From: Flectonema sp. DT1601
Taxonomy: Eukaryota > Euglenozoa > Diplonemea > Diplonemida > Diplonemidae
Assembly: GCA_964019425.1 (NCBI GenBank)
Contig: OZ025780.1
Span: forward strand, 762,001 to 826,000
DNA: 64,000 nucleotides
Direction: 5' to 3'
The number at the start of each line of letters is the position of its first letter. Positions within the stretch are counted from its first letter, which is position 1. Made by a program: the position numbers and the translations under genes. Positions 31,540-42,500 of this stretch are shown in pieces. Below the pieces are notes generated by a model. The model was not told the DNA's origin and did not search any database. It was given only the letters and a program-made list of their open reading frames with translations.

Positions 31540-33753
31540 ATGCGTTCATTATTTGAGTACTTTTTCTCCGAAGACGATACGGAGGAGACAAGACATAAAA
31601 AGAGGATAATGGTCACACTGTGTCTGGCGATCACAAGTGTCGCATCCATTGCAGCAACTTTGCGTGTCTTCAAGCTTCGCATCTTAATCCATTTTATCCC
31701 TGGAGCTTATAGTTTACTGTTACTGTTAAAGTGGTTTATAACAAAGAAGATTCCCGATAAAGATATAGCAGTATTCTTAATTTTATGGTTGGCATTAGTC
31801 CTGTATAAAGACATCCTTCAAGCCAGTGAAATGCAAACCCCTTTTTGGCCCGCGGCGGTAGTTCTTCTGGACATCAGTTTAATATGCAAGCTGCCTTATT
31901 CCGTTACAACGTCCTTAGTTCTTGCTGTCTGTGTTCATCTTGTCGTCACTGGTATTGAACAGGGTACTCGCTTTGGTCTTTATGATGTCGTTGGAAGTAC
32001 TAAAATGAGAAACATCAGGGATTGCTTTAACATCACTCCTGAGGAAATTGAAGCGACTCCTTGTAAAGTACCATTCCTTCTTGCGGGTACAGATACAATG
32101 TTATTTATGTCAATATTTCTCCTGGACTACTATGCCACCCGAAGCTTTGCCATGGGCATGTTTAGAGAAAAGGCAAAACTTCAAGCGAGTGTCTCACTTG
32201 CGGAAACTGTTGTCGCTGCTCTTGTTCGCTTCGATCTCGAAGAAGCCGCAACCTGCATCGGAAATGAGGAGTACACTCCTCTATCTGAAGTCCTCAACAA
32301 AATGCTTCAAAACCTTCATCGGTATCGACCCTACCTGCCAGACTCTCTGTTTGAATTTTCTGAGGAAACTTTTCACGTGAGTGTGTCGCCTCCCCAAGAT
32401 CAAGCGGCGATTCTCTTCACTGACTTGAAGTCTTCGACTGCTATATGGGAAGCCAGTCCTGATGCTATGAAACGAGCTTTGAAAATGCACAACAACATCA
32501 TCAGAAGTTGTCTTGGTGACTACGGAGGTTACGAAGTGAAGACAATTGGAGATGCTTTCATGGTCGCCTTTGAGGATATGACAAGCGGGTGTTCATTTGC
32601 GATGGCTGTGCAGGAGAAGATAATGTCAACGACTTGGCCGACTGAACTAATACTTCCTGATAACTTTATTAGCAACGGATGGAATGGTTTAGTGCTGAGA
32701 ATTGGAATTCATTTTGGAGAAGTCACTACTGAGGTGAGCAAGCTGAGTGGCCGTACAGACTACTTCGGCCGAACAGTAAACAGAGCAGCTCGTTTAGAAG
32801 GCGCATGCACACCTGGAGGTATTGCTATTTCTAACTCTATGTTGGATCAAATGCCATGTGCAGGAGGTTGGTATCACGAGAACACTGCTGAAATCTTGAA
32901 AGGAATAGATGAGAACCCTGTGGAAATTACTCTTTTTCAATTAAACGAAACAAAGAATAGAGTTCCTTCAATGTTAGAAAATTCTTCTGTCGGTAGCACA
33001 GTATCTTGCAGTACACCAGAAAGTCCCCTTGCGCGAGCTGGGAAGAAAGGAAGCGCCACTACAGGTACTGTGAGACTTGCCATCCCTGATGTCCACCACG
33101 CAATACACGGTGTCGACAATGCGCTATCTAGAGCTATATCCTGTTTAGAACGTACTGAGGGTTCAATTATTGCTGTTGTTTCATCATTCATCACTATTGG
33201 ATGGAATACCGTAAGAGCAACACCAACTCATGTTGAGAACAGTGTTCGATTCACATCATTAATGTATTCCACCTTCTCATCACCTGGTGAGATATTTATT
33301 GGACTCTCATCCAGTCCAGTTCACTGTGGAACTGTTGGAACGAAAGAACAGAGATTTGTGACTGTTTTTGGAGACTGTGTTGCCGCCTGTGGTTTGCTGT
33401 GTCAGGCTTGCTATGATATTGGTGCCTTTGCTCTTTGTACTGCTGAAACGATAAAGGATTTCCCTGTTCGTCCTGTTGACCGATGGAAACTAAATACAAA
33501 CGATGATGAAATAACGACTATCGATATTTATGAACTTAACGCACCTGAGTTGAAGAGTTGCCTCTGTTCACCTCTTCTTAATGATAATTTAGACAATACT
33601 GCTTTTACTGAATGGGGTTGGAGTAAATCGTACTGGACAGCCTTTAACAACAAAGACTGGGAAACAATAAAAAAACAATCCACACGTAGTAGAGTCTTGA
33701 GATGCGTAGCTGACATGTTACGAAGTGGAAGTTCCCTGAGATGTAGTTTCTGA
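31540..33753 (+). CDS. Membrane class III adenylate cyclase, array copy 8
   Basis: A 737-residue copy with intact catalytic residues. The helix 1-2 segment is the most distinct in this group (SIAATLRVFKLRILIHFIPG followed by AYSLLLLLKW), and the usual ACG before it is replaced by ASI. From the outer loop onward it nearly equals copy 7 (VPFLLAGTDTMLFMSIFLLD), so copies 7 and 8 look like the most recent pair downstream of helix 3. The end is RCSF then TGA. Confidence 0.95.
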   Translation: MRSLFEYFFSEDDTEETRHKKRIMVTLCLAITSVASIAATLRVFKLRILIHFIPGAYSLLLLLKWFITKKIPDKDIAVFLILWLALVLYKDILQASEMQTPFWPAAVVLLDISLICKLPYSVTTSLVLAVCVHLVVTGIEQGTRFGLYDVVGSTKMRNIRDCFNITPEEIEATPCKVPFLLAGTDTMLFMSIFLLDYYATRSFAMGMFREKAKLQASVSLAETVVAALVRFDLEEAATCIGNEEYTPLSEVLNKMLQNLHRYRPYLPDSLFEFSEETFHVSVSPPQDQAAILFTDLKSSTAIWEASPDAMKRALKMHNNIIRSCLGDYGGYEVKTIGDAFMVAFEDMTSGCSFAMAVQEKIMSTTWPTELILPDNFISNGWNGLVLRIGIHFGEVTTEVSKLSGRTDYFGRTVNRAARLEGACTPGGIAISNSMLDQMPCAGGWYHENTAEILKGIDENPVEITLFQLNETKNRVPSMLENSSVGSTVSCSTPESPLARAGKKGSATTGTVRLAIPDVHHAIHGVDNALSRAISCLERTEGSIIAVVSSFITIGWNTVRATPTHVENSVRFTSLMYSTFSSPGEIFIGLSSSPVHCGTVGTKEQRFVTVFGDCVAACGLLCQACYDIGAFALCTAETIKDFPVRPVDRWKLNTNDDEITTIDIYELNAPELKSCLCSPLLNDNLDNTAFTEWGWSKSYWTAFNNKDWETIKKQSTRSRVLRCVADMLRSGSSLRCSF

Positions 33754-34438
33754 TGCCATTATTATTGTCAATAATTATTGTTAAGTATTATTATTATTTT
33801 GTCTAAGTTATGATAAGATGCCTTATCGTGTTATTTCAATTATACTGTTTCAGCCGCAGCATTTATTTTACATAAAGTGAAAACAAGGAGGACTCACTTT
33901 ATTGCAAGGATGACTTGCTTTATTGTTGCACTAGTTTTCATTTAAATCCATGATCATACGTGACATTCTTGAGGATAAAAAACGATCTAAGTCTCTCTTT
34001 CGATCATTTTGACAAGATGTATCAAACTACAGATTTGGTTTCTATATGGTACCAATAAAATATTGCGAACATAGGACTAAGTAAACGCAAAATGGATGAC
34101 TCAGCTAATAACTCGACTGATAGTGAAACGAGCAGGAATCGAAGATTAAAATCTTAATTAAACGAAAGCAAATTAAGCAAATACTTGTATTGCATTATTG
34201 ATTTGTATTGGATTGGAAAACTTTCTCTAAAAAAGAAAAGATGATTCTTAGCTTTTCAGCTTTAGTTAACTTTTCTGTTATTATTGACTTTGAATTAGAT
34301 AAAGCAATCTTACTGATAATATTACTTTTTTAAAACATGTGTTGGGAAGGTGATGACGTTCAGTTTTTATTTAACTTTCGAATGTTAGACGTGTAGTGAG
34401 TTACAGTTTTAAGGTATCGCAAAAGGGTTTCAAAATAA
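33754..34438. other. Spacer between copies 8 and 9, part unique and part array-type
   Basis: The first ~45 bases are type-B flank as after copy 5. About 33,800-34,207 is unique AT-rich sequence without a gene. From 34,208 to 34,378 the array upstream module returns (TTGGATTGGAAAACTT onward) but breaks off after TTTATTTAACTT, before the TATA-like box. Copy 9 therefore has a private leader with a possible acceptor TTACAG at 34,401-34,406. Confidence 0.7.
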
Positions 34439-36661
34439 ATGCGGTCGCCCTACGAGTTGTTCTTTTCTGATGATGACACGTCGGAAACAAAGCATAAAAA
34501 AAAGATAGTAATAACTATGTGTGTTGTGGCTAGTTTTGTTACTTTTAGTGCTTCACCGACGAAAGAGTTTGACGCAGCTCTAGCACTCGGCTTAACTGCA
34601 TCTGTATGCAGCGTAGCTTTATTGATACGGTGGTACATAACCAAGCGTATTGCTGATTCAGAAGCGGTGTTTTTTATGTTAATTTGGTTCATTGTGGTAT
34701 TATCTTCTGACCTTATATTATTGAGTGAGATGGGTGAACCAGTCTGGCCAGCAACTGTTGTACTTCTCGATGCTATCTTACTTTGCAGACTTCCGCAATC
34801 CATAGGCACGGCATTTGTAGTAATGGTGTGTCTATATTTAATTACTGTCGGTATTGAAAGGGCATCACGATTTGGGTTATTCGATATTACTGGAGGGATC
34901 AAGATGAGAGGAATCGGAGGCTGTTTTAACATCACACCCGAAGAAATTAGCGCAACGCCGTGTCAACTGATGGTGTCGGATGCGTTCATGAGCACGGTAT
35001 TCTACTTGGGGGTGTTCCTGATGGATTATTTCGCAACCCGAAGCTTTGCCGTGGGTATGCAAAGAGAAAAGGCAAAACTTCAAGCGAGTGTCTCACTTGC
35101 GGAAACTGTTGTCGCTGCTCTTGTTCGCTTCGATCTCGAAGAAGCCGCAACCTGCATCGGAAATGAAGAGCACACTCCTCTCTCTGAAGTCCTCAACAGG
35201 TTGCTTCAAAACCTTCATCAGTATCGACCCTACCTGCCAGACTCTCTGTTTGAACTTTCTAATGAGAACGGATACCAAGTAGCTGTGCGACCTCCTCAAG
35301 ATCACGTCGCAATCATATTCACAGACTTGAAATCTTCTACCTGTTTATGGGAAGCCAGTCCTGATGCTATGAAACGAGCTTTGAAAATTCACAACAACAT
35401 CATCAGAAGTTGTCTTGGTGACTACGGAGGTTACGAAGTGAAGACAATTGGAGATGCTTTCATGGTCGCCTTTGAGGATATGACAAGCGGGTGTTGGTTT
35501 GCGATGGCTGTGCAGGAGAAGATAATGTCAACGACTTGGCCGACTGAACTAATACTTCCTGATAACTTTATTAGCAACGGATGGAATGGTTTAGTGCTGA
35601 GAATTGGAATTCATTTTGGAGAAGTCACTACTGAGGTCAGTGAATTGACAGGTCGGACGGACTACTTCGGCCGAACAGTAAACAGAGCAGCTCGTTTAGA
35701 AGGCGCATGCACACCTGGAGGTATTGCTATAGACATGGCACTCTTATGTCATGTACCCACAGCAGAAGAATGGTATCACGAGACCACTGCTGAAATTCTA
35801 AAGGGAATAGATGAAAATCCTGTTGAGATAATTATCCTACGACTTGAGGTTTCCAAGAGACGTATTCTATCATCTCCAAACATACCTTCTGCTGACGACA
35901 TTCTATTCCCGTCGTCTTACACACCAATTTCAGTAATGGAACATATATTCAGCGCCACAACTTGTGTGATGAGGTTAGATATCGTAACCATTCCTCAGCA
36001 ACAATCCTTTCAGGAATATGTTAATGGTATTTTGAGTAGAGCTGTGTCTTGTTTAGAACGTACTGAGGGTTCAATTATTGCTGTTGTTTCATCATTCATC
36101 ACTATTGGATGGAATACCGTAAGAGCAACACCAACTCATGTTGAGAACAGTGTTCGATTCACATCATTAATGTATTCCACCTTCTCATCACCTGGTGAGA
36201 TATTTATTGGACTCTCATCCAGTCCAGTTCACTGTGGAACTGTTGGAACGAAAGAACAGAGATTTGTGACTGTTTTTGGAGACTGTGTTGCCGCCTGTGG
36301 TTTGCTGTGTCAGGCTTGCTATGATATTGGTGCCTTTGCTCTCTCTACCTCAAAAGCGATGGAGAGATTCCCTGTTCGTCCTGTTGACGTATGGACAGAA
36401 CGACATGAAACAATCTACGTGTACGAACTTCAGGCTCACAAACTTTGTAACTACTTCAGCGCTTTAACATCAACGTTCTTACTTGAGAAGTGTGGTATTC
36501 TACAGCGCAGTCTAATCGAATGGGGTTGGAGTGACCAGTACAGCTCAGCCTTCGACAGAAGAGATTGGGAAACTATTAGAACAATGGCACCAAATGATGA
36601 AGTGTTGCTTAAGGTTTCCGACATGCTGAGACGAGGTAAATCTTTACGAGTTTTGTCATAA
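34439..36661 (+). CDS. Membrane class III adenylate cyclase, array copy 9 (divergent type)
   Basis: A 740-residue copy ending the array. The N-terminal 200 residues (helices 1-6) are its own, beginning MRSPYELFFSDDDTSETKHK. The outer loop keeps the CFNITPEE motif and the second cysteine. The catalytic domain entry is private (VRPPQDHVAIIFTDLKSSTC, metal Asp near residue 296) and then returns to the common sequence with a Trp for Ser change (GCWFAMAV). EVSELTGRTDYFG is shared with copy 5. The linker and tail (WSDQYSSAFDRRDW) are private and closer in style to copy 1. Active-site residues are intact. Confidence 0.94.
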   Translation: MRSPYELFFSDDDTSETKHKKKIVITMCVVASFVTFSASPTKEFDAALALGLTASVCSVALLIRWYITKRIADSEAVFFMLIWFIVVLSSDLILLSEMGEPVWPATVVLLDAILLCRLPQSIGTAFVVMVCLYLITVGIERASRFGLFDITGGIKMRGIGGCFNITPEEISATPCQLMVSDAFMSTVFYLGVFLMDYFATRSFAVGMQREKAKLQASVSLAETVVAALVRFDLEEAATCIGNEEHTPLSEVLNRLLQNLHQYRPYLPDSLFELSNENGYQVAVRPPQDHVAIIFTDLKSSTCLWEASPDAMKRALKIHNNIIRSCLGDYGGYEVKTIGDAFMVAFEDMTSGCWFAMAVQEKIMSTTWPTELILPDNFISNGWNGLVLRIGIHFGEVTTEVSELTGRTDYFGRTVNRAARLEGACTPGGIAIDMALLCHVPTAEEWYHETTAEILKGIDENPVEIIILRLEVSKRRILSSPNIPSADDILFPSSYTPISVMEHIFSATTCVMRLDIVTIPQQQSFQEYVNGILSRAVSCLERTEGSIIAVVSSFITIGWNTVRATPTHVENSVRFTSLMYSTFSSPGEIFIGLSSSPVHCGTVGTKEQRFVTVFGDCVAACGLLCQACYDIGAFALSTSKAMERFPVRPVDVWTERHETIYVYELQAHKLCNYFSALTSTFLLEKCGILQRSLIEWGWSDQYSSAFDRRDWETIRTMAPNDEVLLKVSDMLRRGKSLRVLS

Positions 36662-37191
36662 AATTGTTTCTTTAATTTATTTTTTTTTTATTTGTTATTT
36701 CAAGTGCTCTTGCCTCTTCTTGCTTTCGCAGAGGTATGTGTGAGAAGCAAAACACACCTATAAGTCTATCTTGTGAGGGGTTTTTCCCTTGGCTTATAGC
36801 ATTCTTTGTGCTGCAGCGTCTGGCTGGTTTCACTTAGTTTTTTTTCCCAATTAATTCTTTTGATTAATTTTAATACAACTGCGAGTATTTCTTTTCAAGT
36901 CAAGTACTTGATATTAATTTTTTTTTTTTTTGTGTACCTACCAACCCATTGTTCGGGTAGAAAGAGAATTGTCAGCGTAACTAACCTATTCCTTTATTAG
37001 GATTTTCTACCGGTTTCGCACAAACAAAATAAAAGTGTGAGGTGAGTAAGTAAAAAAAAAAGTGAGAAGTTTTTGCCGATTCTTTTTTAATATCATTATT
37101 TACACGAATATGCTGATTGAATTTTTTTTTCACAATAAAATTATTAACCTTTACCAAAAAAAAAAAAAAAAGCAGGGGGTGTCATACTAAT
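36662..37191. other. Intergenic region after the cyclase array
   Basis: No gene is recognised. It holds one copy of a dispersed 34-bp repeat (36,973-37,006) and T-rich tracts. An A-rich stretch ends in AGCAG at 37,171-37,175, the likely acceptor for the next gene. Confidence 0.55.
36973..37006 (+). repeat. Dispersed 34-bp repeat, copy 1
   Basis: Identical over 34 bases to 55,894-55,927. The core reads GTAACTAACC followed by TATTCCTTTATTAGGATTTT. The flanks are also similar (AGAGAATTGT and AGATAATTGT). It contains a branch-site-like CTAAC followed by a T-rich tract and TTAG, as in a 3' splice site. Confidence 0.9.
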
Positions 37192-37926
37192 ATGATCCGC
37201 GGTATCTTAAGAAGGACACCGATAGCAAGTCATTTCTCCAACGATATGTTTGACAGACTTCAGTCAAATCCTAATCGTGGCAATCCTCCTTTCATATCTA
37301 GTGGTAAGATATTGGATCAGAAGCTATCTGGAGATAAGTTTCAACCATTTAATAATAGATGGGGTCACAAGTTTATGTTTCGTGGAGGTGAAATGTGGCG
37401 CATAATCGACGCCAGAGGAATGGAAGTAGAAGCGTTAGCTGAATGCATCGTCCCATATCTAATGGGTAGACACCGTCATGATTGGAGGAGAGAACAGAGT
37501 ATGGGTGATCAAATAATAGTCATTAACAGTAGGCATGTCGCAATGGATGACAATGATGGTACACCTTTACCTTGGAGAATGAAGCCTTACACATATCACA
37601 CTGGTTACCCTAAATCATGGGGTATACAACTCAGACGTGCTGACGAAGAATATCTCATAGATCCGTGTCGTCCTCTGTGGTTGGCAGTAAATGAAAGACT
37701 TCCAGCAACTATGCCTGTAAACAGAGCGGTTAAACGTCAATATTTTTGGAAACGTAGTTGGTTAGAAAGACTTCATTGTTTTCCTGATGAGGAACACCCT
37801 TTTAAAGCAAAGCGTCCGCTTCCTCTTCGATTCCCAATTGAGACTACCGGTGTAGAACAATACCAAGGATACCAAAATAATAATGATATCCCTAATAGAA
37901 TGAAGGGTCAAGGTTCTGGATATTAA
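37192..37926 (+). CDS. MRPL13: Mitochondrial ribosomal protein uL13m
   Basis: A 244-residue protein of the mitochondrial large ribosomal subunit. The start is the ATG at 37,192, 17 bases after an acceptor-like AG. The uL13 core lies at about residues 60-185: MWRIIDARGMEVEALAE, then LMGRHRHDW, GDQIIVINSRHVAM, and YTYHTGYPKSW, which match the family pattern (W-x-x-I-D-A, G-K-H/R, G-D-x-V-x-V-x-N, H-T/S-G-Y-P-G). The domain is flanked by about 50 N-terminal and 60 C-terminal residues, as expected for enlarged mitoribosomal proteins. The very basic N-terminus (MIRGILRRTP) looks like a mitochondrial import signal. Confidence 0.88.
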   Translation: MIRGILRRTPIASHFSNDMFDRLQSNPNRGNPPFISSGKILDQKLSGDKFQPFNNRWGHKFMFRGGEMWRIIDARGMEVEALAECIVPYLMGRHRHDWRREQSMGDQIIVINSRHVAMDDNDGTPLPWRMKPYTYHTGYPKSWGIQLRRADEEYLIDPCRPLWLAVNERLPATMPVNRAVKRQYFWKRSWLERLHCFPDEEHPFKAKRPLPLRFPIETTGVEQYQGYQNNNDIPNRMKGQGSGY

Positions 37927-38246
37927 ATTTTGATTTATTTTTATAGTACTTCGTCAACTTATCGACTGACTACTATCAGACTATTGAGTTGCACATGTGC
38001 AGTCTAATCAAAGCACCCATCACCTAGTACCGATTTCAGATAAGTAAAAAAGAAAGAATGGAAAAAAAAAAAGAACGAAATTAAAAGTGTTACCCTCTGG
38101 TAGGTATCTTACGGTTCAATTCATTGTTGTGTTTACTAGTTAGATGAGATAATACCGCAAGTCATTCATTAACAGGAGGAAGGTTATGTGAGAATGATTG
38201 TTGTTGTCGTTGTTAATTTGGTATTATTTTTACAGGACACCACTAA
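37927..38246. other. Intergenic region
   Basis: No gene is seen. It ends in a T-rich stretch with the acceptor TACAG at 38,231-38,235, twelve bases before the next ATG. Confidence 0.6.
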
Positions 38247-39323
38247 ATGACTAGTAAACACAGAGCAAGTCCTTGTGTTGAGTGGTGTAAAAGCACATCA
38301 AGAGACACAGCGATCATTGGAGTTGGAGGAAACTCTGACAACACAGCCGAAGCATTAAATTCAATGCCTATTGCGAGACATATTCCAGCTATTCGTTTTC
38401 AGTTACAAGTTCCGAGGGAATCAAAATCAACTGCGAGTACTGAAATGGCTTCCAACAAACCAGTCGGAGTCCTATCCACGCACCCCCGCAATACAAAATG
38501 TTCACTTGATATGCAACGATCTAGCGGAAGAAGTCCCAACATAAGTAAACAAATTCAAAACAATCACATCTCTCCTACTAGTCAAAGTGATAAATACCCA
38601 GACTCTAAAACTTCATCTCCAATTAAGAAAAGGGATCGAAATCACCTTCGATACGCATATGATGAGGTATTCTCTAATATAGAACCTCATAAGAAAAGTG
38701 TCAACATGACAGCGATGACTGGAAGAGGGATCACAGTTACATCCAACGTAAACTTAGGATTGAATAAAAGAAACTTATCATCAGAGATGGGGATCACTTA
38801 TAAATCATCGAAATACAGAAGTATTTTAGGAGGTGATTTTGGTAAGTCTTCAGGAAGGATTTCAAAACCAGTTATGATGACTGAATCACATCCGGTAAAG
38901 TGGACTGGTGTTGATTGTCTTCTCAAGGGAGGATCGTTTTCTCATAGTTCAGGTAATCGGTTACAAACCCCAGATAGTTACTGTTTACATCACGATCCAG
39001 TAGCTACTCTCAAAACAAGGTGGAACGGTATAAATACCATTTGGAATGAATCAGCGCACAACATCACCAGAGCCAGCAGTCCAAGCGTAGCAGCACCACG
39101 ATCAATGTCACACTCCGCCCCTGCTGTTATCAAAGCAGCAACTAGCCGTCTTAACACAATAAGAAGTACTCTTCTACGTCACACCAGGGAAGGTGAACGG
39201 AAGAGAAAAGAACGTCTTGCAATTTACCAATCAGATCCTCGAGTCGCTGATAAAGAAATGTCACCGTTATTTAACTATTCTTATTCTGTTACTCCACCAC
39301 AGCAGTCGATTGATTATTATTAA
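38247..39323 (+). CDS. Hypothetical basic Ser/Thr-rich protein
   Basis: A 358-residue frame I do not recognise. It is rich in Ser, Thr, Lys, Arg and Asn, with no membrane helix and few hydrophobic blocks, so most of it is probably disordered. A short basic helix-like stretch near residues 300-330 (LRHTREGERKRKERLAI) precedes the C-terminus, which ends SIDYY. The start follows an acceptor-like AG by 11 bases. Codon use resembles the neighbouring housekeeping genes, supporting a real gene. It could be a cytoskeletal or RNA-associated protein, but nothing in the sequence decides. Confidence 0.65.
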   Translation: MTSKHRASPCVEWCKSTSRDTAIIGVGGNSDNTAEALNSMPIARHIPAIRFQLQVPRESKSTASTEMASNKPVGVLSTHPRNTKCSLDMQRSSGRSPNISKQIQNNHISPTSQSDKYPDSKTSSPIKKRDRNHLRYAYDEVFSNIEPHKKSVNMTAMTGRGITVTSNVNLGLNKRNLSSEMGITYKSSKYRSILGGDFGKSSGRISKPVMMTESHPVKWTGVDCLLKGGSFSHSSGNRLQTPDSYCLHHDPVATLKTRWNGINTIWNESAHNITRASSPSVAAPRSMSHSAPAVIKAATSRLNTIRSTLLRHTREGERKRKERLAIYQSDPRVADKEMSPLFNYSYSVTPPQQSIDYY

Positions 39324-39549
39324 AAAATAATTCAAAAAAAAAAAAAAAAAAAAAAAACTGTTCTCTTGTCACTTCTGTGAAAAAGATAATTAAAGAACAA
39401 AAAACTTATTATTTTTGTATTTTACACTTCTTTTTTTTGTACTGTTTTTTGAATTTTATTCTATTGTGATTTTGGTAAGTAATAATATTTTTTTTTTGTA
39501 AAGAGAATAAAGAACAAAAACAAAGAAAAACAAAAAAAAAAAAAACTAT

Positions 39550-42500
39550 ATGGGTATCAAAAAGATAAGCATTCTCGGTAAGGAGAGTATTTTCATCGGA
39601 TGTGGATTACTCAAAGAGAGTGGAAGTATTGCTCATGAAGCATGCAAGTCCGCGAAGTACGCAGTCATTACTGATGAGAATGTAGCACCACTTTATCTTG
39701 AAAAGGTACTTGAGTCATTTACAGCAGCTACTGGTCAAAAACCAATTTCAAAAATCTTATCACCCGGAGAACAGATGAAGTGCAGAATAGTAAAAGCAGA
39801 AGTTGAAGACTGGTTAATAAAAAACCGTTGTGGAAGAGATGCAACTCTTGTTGCTCTTGGTGGAGGTGTTATTGGTGATCTCACTGGATACATCGCAGCT
39901 ACCTTCATGAGAGGGATCAAAGTAATTCAAATACCAACAACTCTACTCGCCATGGTTGACAGCAGCGTAGGTGGAAAGACTGGAATTGATGTCCCGTCAG
40001 GTAAGAATCTGATTGGTGCATTTCATCATCCAACAAAGATTATTATGGATTTAGAAACACTTCTTTCATTACCACAACGTCAGCTAAGTAACGGAATGGC
40101 TGAAGTTATCAAGACTGCTTTACTTTGGGACTATAATCGTTTTAGTGAACTTGAGGACAGAGTTGATGAAGTTCTCGGAAAAGATCCAAAATGGCTTCAG
40201 TCAATTGTTGAGGGATCAGCCGGTATCAAAGCAGAAGTCGTAACTAAAGATGAAAAAGAAGGCGGCCTTCGCACTCTTCTAAACGTCGGCCACAGCGTCG
40301 GCCATGCTGTTGAAGCTTTCTTACAACCAGAAATGCTTCACGGAGAAGCTGTTTCTATTGGAATCGTAAAAGAAGCCCAGATAAGCCGTCGTCTTGGATA
40401 CATCTCTGAAGCTGAAGTAGGTAGAATTGTAAGATGTCTTCAGGCATACAAACTACCTGTTGCTGTTCCTCCACAGCTGTCGCTCGATGGTCTCATGCAG
40501 AAGATGGCAGTTGACAAGAAGAACAAAGGAGGAGATAAATACATCTCCTTATTAGAGAGGATTGGAAAATGTGTTCAAAACGTTGCTATTAAAGTTGGTG
40601 ATGACGTTATTAGATCGGTGCTGGCATCAGCCGTACAAATACTTCCATTGGAAAATTGCAAGAAATCAATTGAACTCAGCGTACCTGGATCAAAGTCACT
40701 CTCAAACAGAGCACTTCTAATAGCAGCATTAGGTAAAGGAAAGTGTGAAGTTAAAGGATTACTTCACAGTGATGACACACAGGTAATGCTTGACGCTCTT
40801 CAATCATTAAAGTCTTGTTCCGTTGAATGGACTGATAATGGCGACACTCTTTTAATTACTGGTAATGGAGGAACTCTATCAGCATCAGGTGACTCAGAGA
40901 TCTATTTAGGTAATGCAGGAACAGCAAGTAGATTCTTAACAACAGCTGTATCTTTATCAAAGGGAAACTATTCAATCCTTACTGGAAACAGAAGAATGAA
41001 ACAACGACCAATTGCTCCATTAGTCGACGCATTAGTCGCTAATGGAGTCTCAATTGAATACCTAAAAGATAAGGATTGCCTTCCTCTCAGAATTCACTCA
41101 TCTGAAAATGGATTTCCAGGAGGAGAAATAAGTTTATCGGCTAACATCTCTTCACAGTATGTTTCAAGTGTTTTGATATCCTCTCCATACGCACATAATG
41201 AGATGGTGTTGACTTTGACTGGAGATTCAATTGTATCTCAACCATACATTGATATGACTATCAGTATCATGAAAGACTTTGGTGTTTCTGTAAGAAGAGA
41301 ACCAAACACTGATATCTACCATGTTCCAAAAGGTGGTTATCAAAACCCTCCTCAATATCACGTTGAAGCAGATGCTTCATCTGCGACATACCCTTTGGCC
41401 ATTCCAGCTATTGTTTCAGCGTTTAGCAGCGACGTGAATGAATACAGTCTTACGGTTAATGGAATTGGTACTTCAAGTGTACAGGGTGATGCTCACTTCG
41501 CAGAACTACTCGAAAAGATGGGATGTGAAATTATTCAAACAGAAAATGCGACTACCGTCAGAGGACCTCCTTCAGGAACTCGTCTGAAGGCGATCGACGT
41601 CAACATGAACGACATGACTGATGCATTCATGACAGCTGCTGTTGTTATGGCTCTCGCTGATGGAACAAGCAGAATAACAGGAATAGCAAACCAACGAGTC
41701 AAGGAATGCAATAGAATCTTAGCAATGGTTACTGAGTTTAAAAAGATTGGAATAGTATGCAGAGAGCTACCTGACGGTATTGAAGTTGATGGTACCACAA
41801 TTGATAAGCTCAGACCTGCAAAGATTCACTGCTACAATGACCATCGTATTGCTATGTCGTTCGCTATATTAGGGCTTAAGGTTCCTGATATTATTATTAC
41901 TGATACGGCTTGTGTTGAAAAGACTTATCCAATTTTCTGGGATCATCTCAGTAATGTAATTGGAGCGTCAGTAATCCCTTGTGAACCAGTAACAGATCTT
42001 CAGACAACTGCTGCTGTTGATGAAAGTCTCGTATTAGTTGGTATGAGAGGAGCAGGAAAAACAACTCTCGGAAAAGAAGCATCATCCTTATTAGGATGGA
42101 ACTTTATCGACATGGATTCCTACTACGAATCCAATCACACTAAAACCATTGCTGACACTATCGAACAAGACGGATGGGAGTCATTCCGTAAAATCGAAGC
42201 AGCTTTCTTAACAAAAGTCTTAAAAGACAATCCTGAGAACACAATCATCGCAACTGGAGGTGGAATAGTCGAAACTGAACTAGGCCGCGCTGCCTGTTTG
42301 AAGTCCAAACGTGTTATATTTATAAACAAACCATTCCCTTCTATTGAGAAAGCTCTAGAGGCCTGTAGTAAACCAGGTTATGGAGAAGAGCTGAAGGGTG
42401 TTTTTAATAGAAGACATCCTCTCTACAGAGACATTAGCAACTACGAGCTATGGGCAGATGGTGACTTTGACACCATCAGTAACGATATGACTCGTTTAGT

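Noticed and set aside
34450-34935. 161-codon minus-strand frame inside cyclase copy 9
   Set aside because: Antisense shadow of the membrane-helix region. Similar shadows occur opposite the other copies.
1374-36661. Guanylate cyclase activity for the array
   Set aside because: The substrate-selecting pair is Lys (VKTIGD) and Asp (TDYFG), as in adenylate cyclases. Guanylate cyclases usually have Glu and Cys/Ser there.
1374-36661. CRISPR-like or satellite array
   Set aside because: The repeat unit is a 3-kb protein-coding gene with spacer, not a short repeat array.
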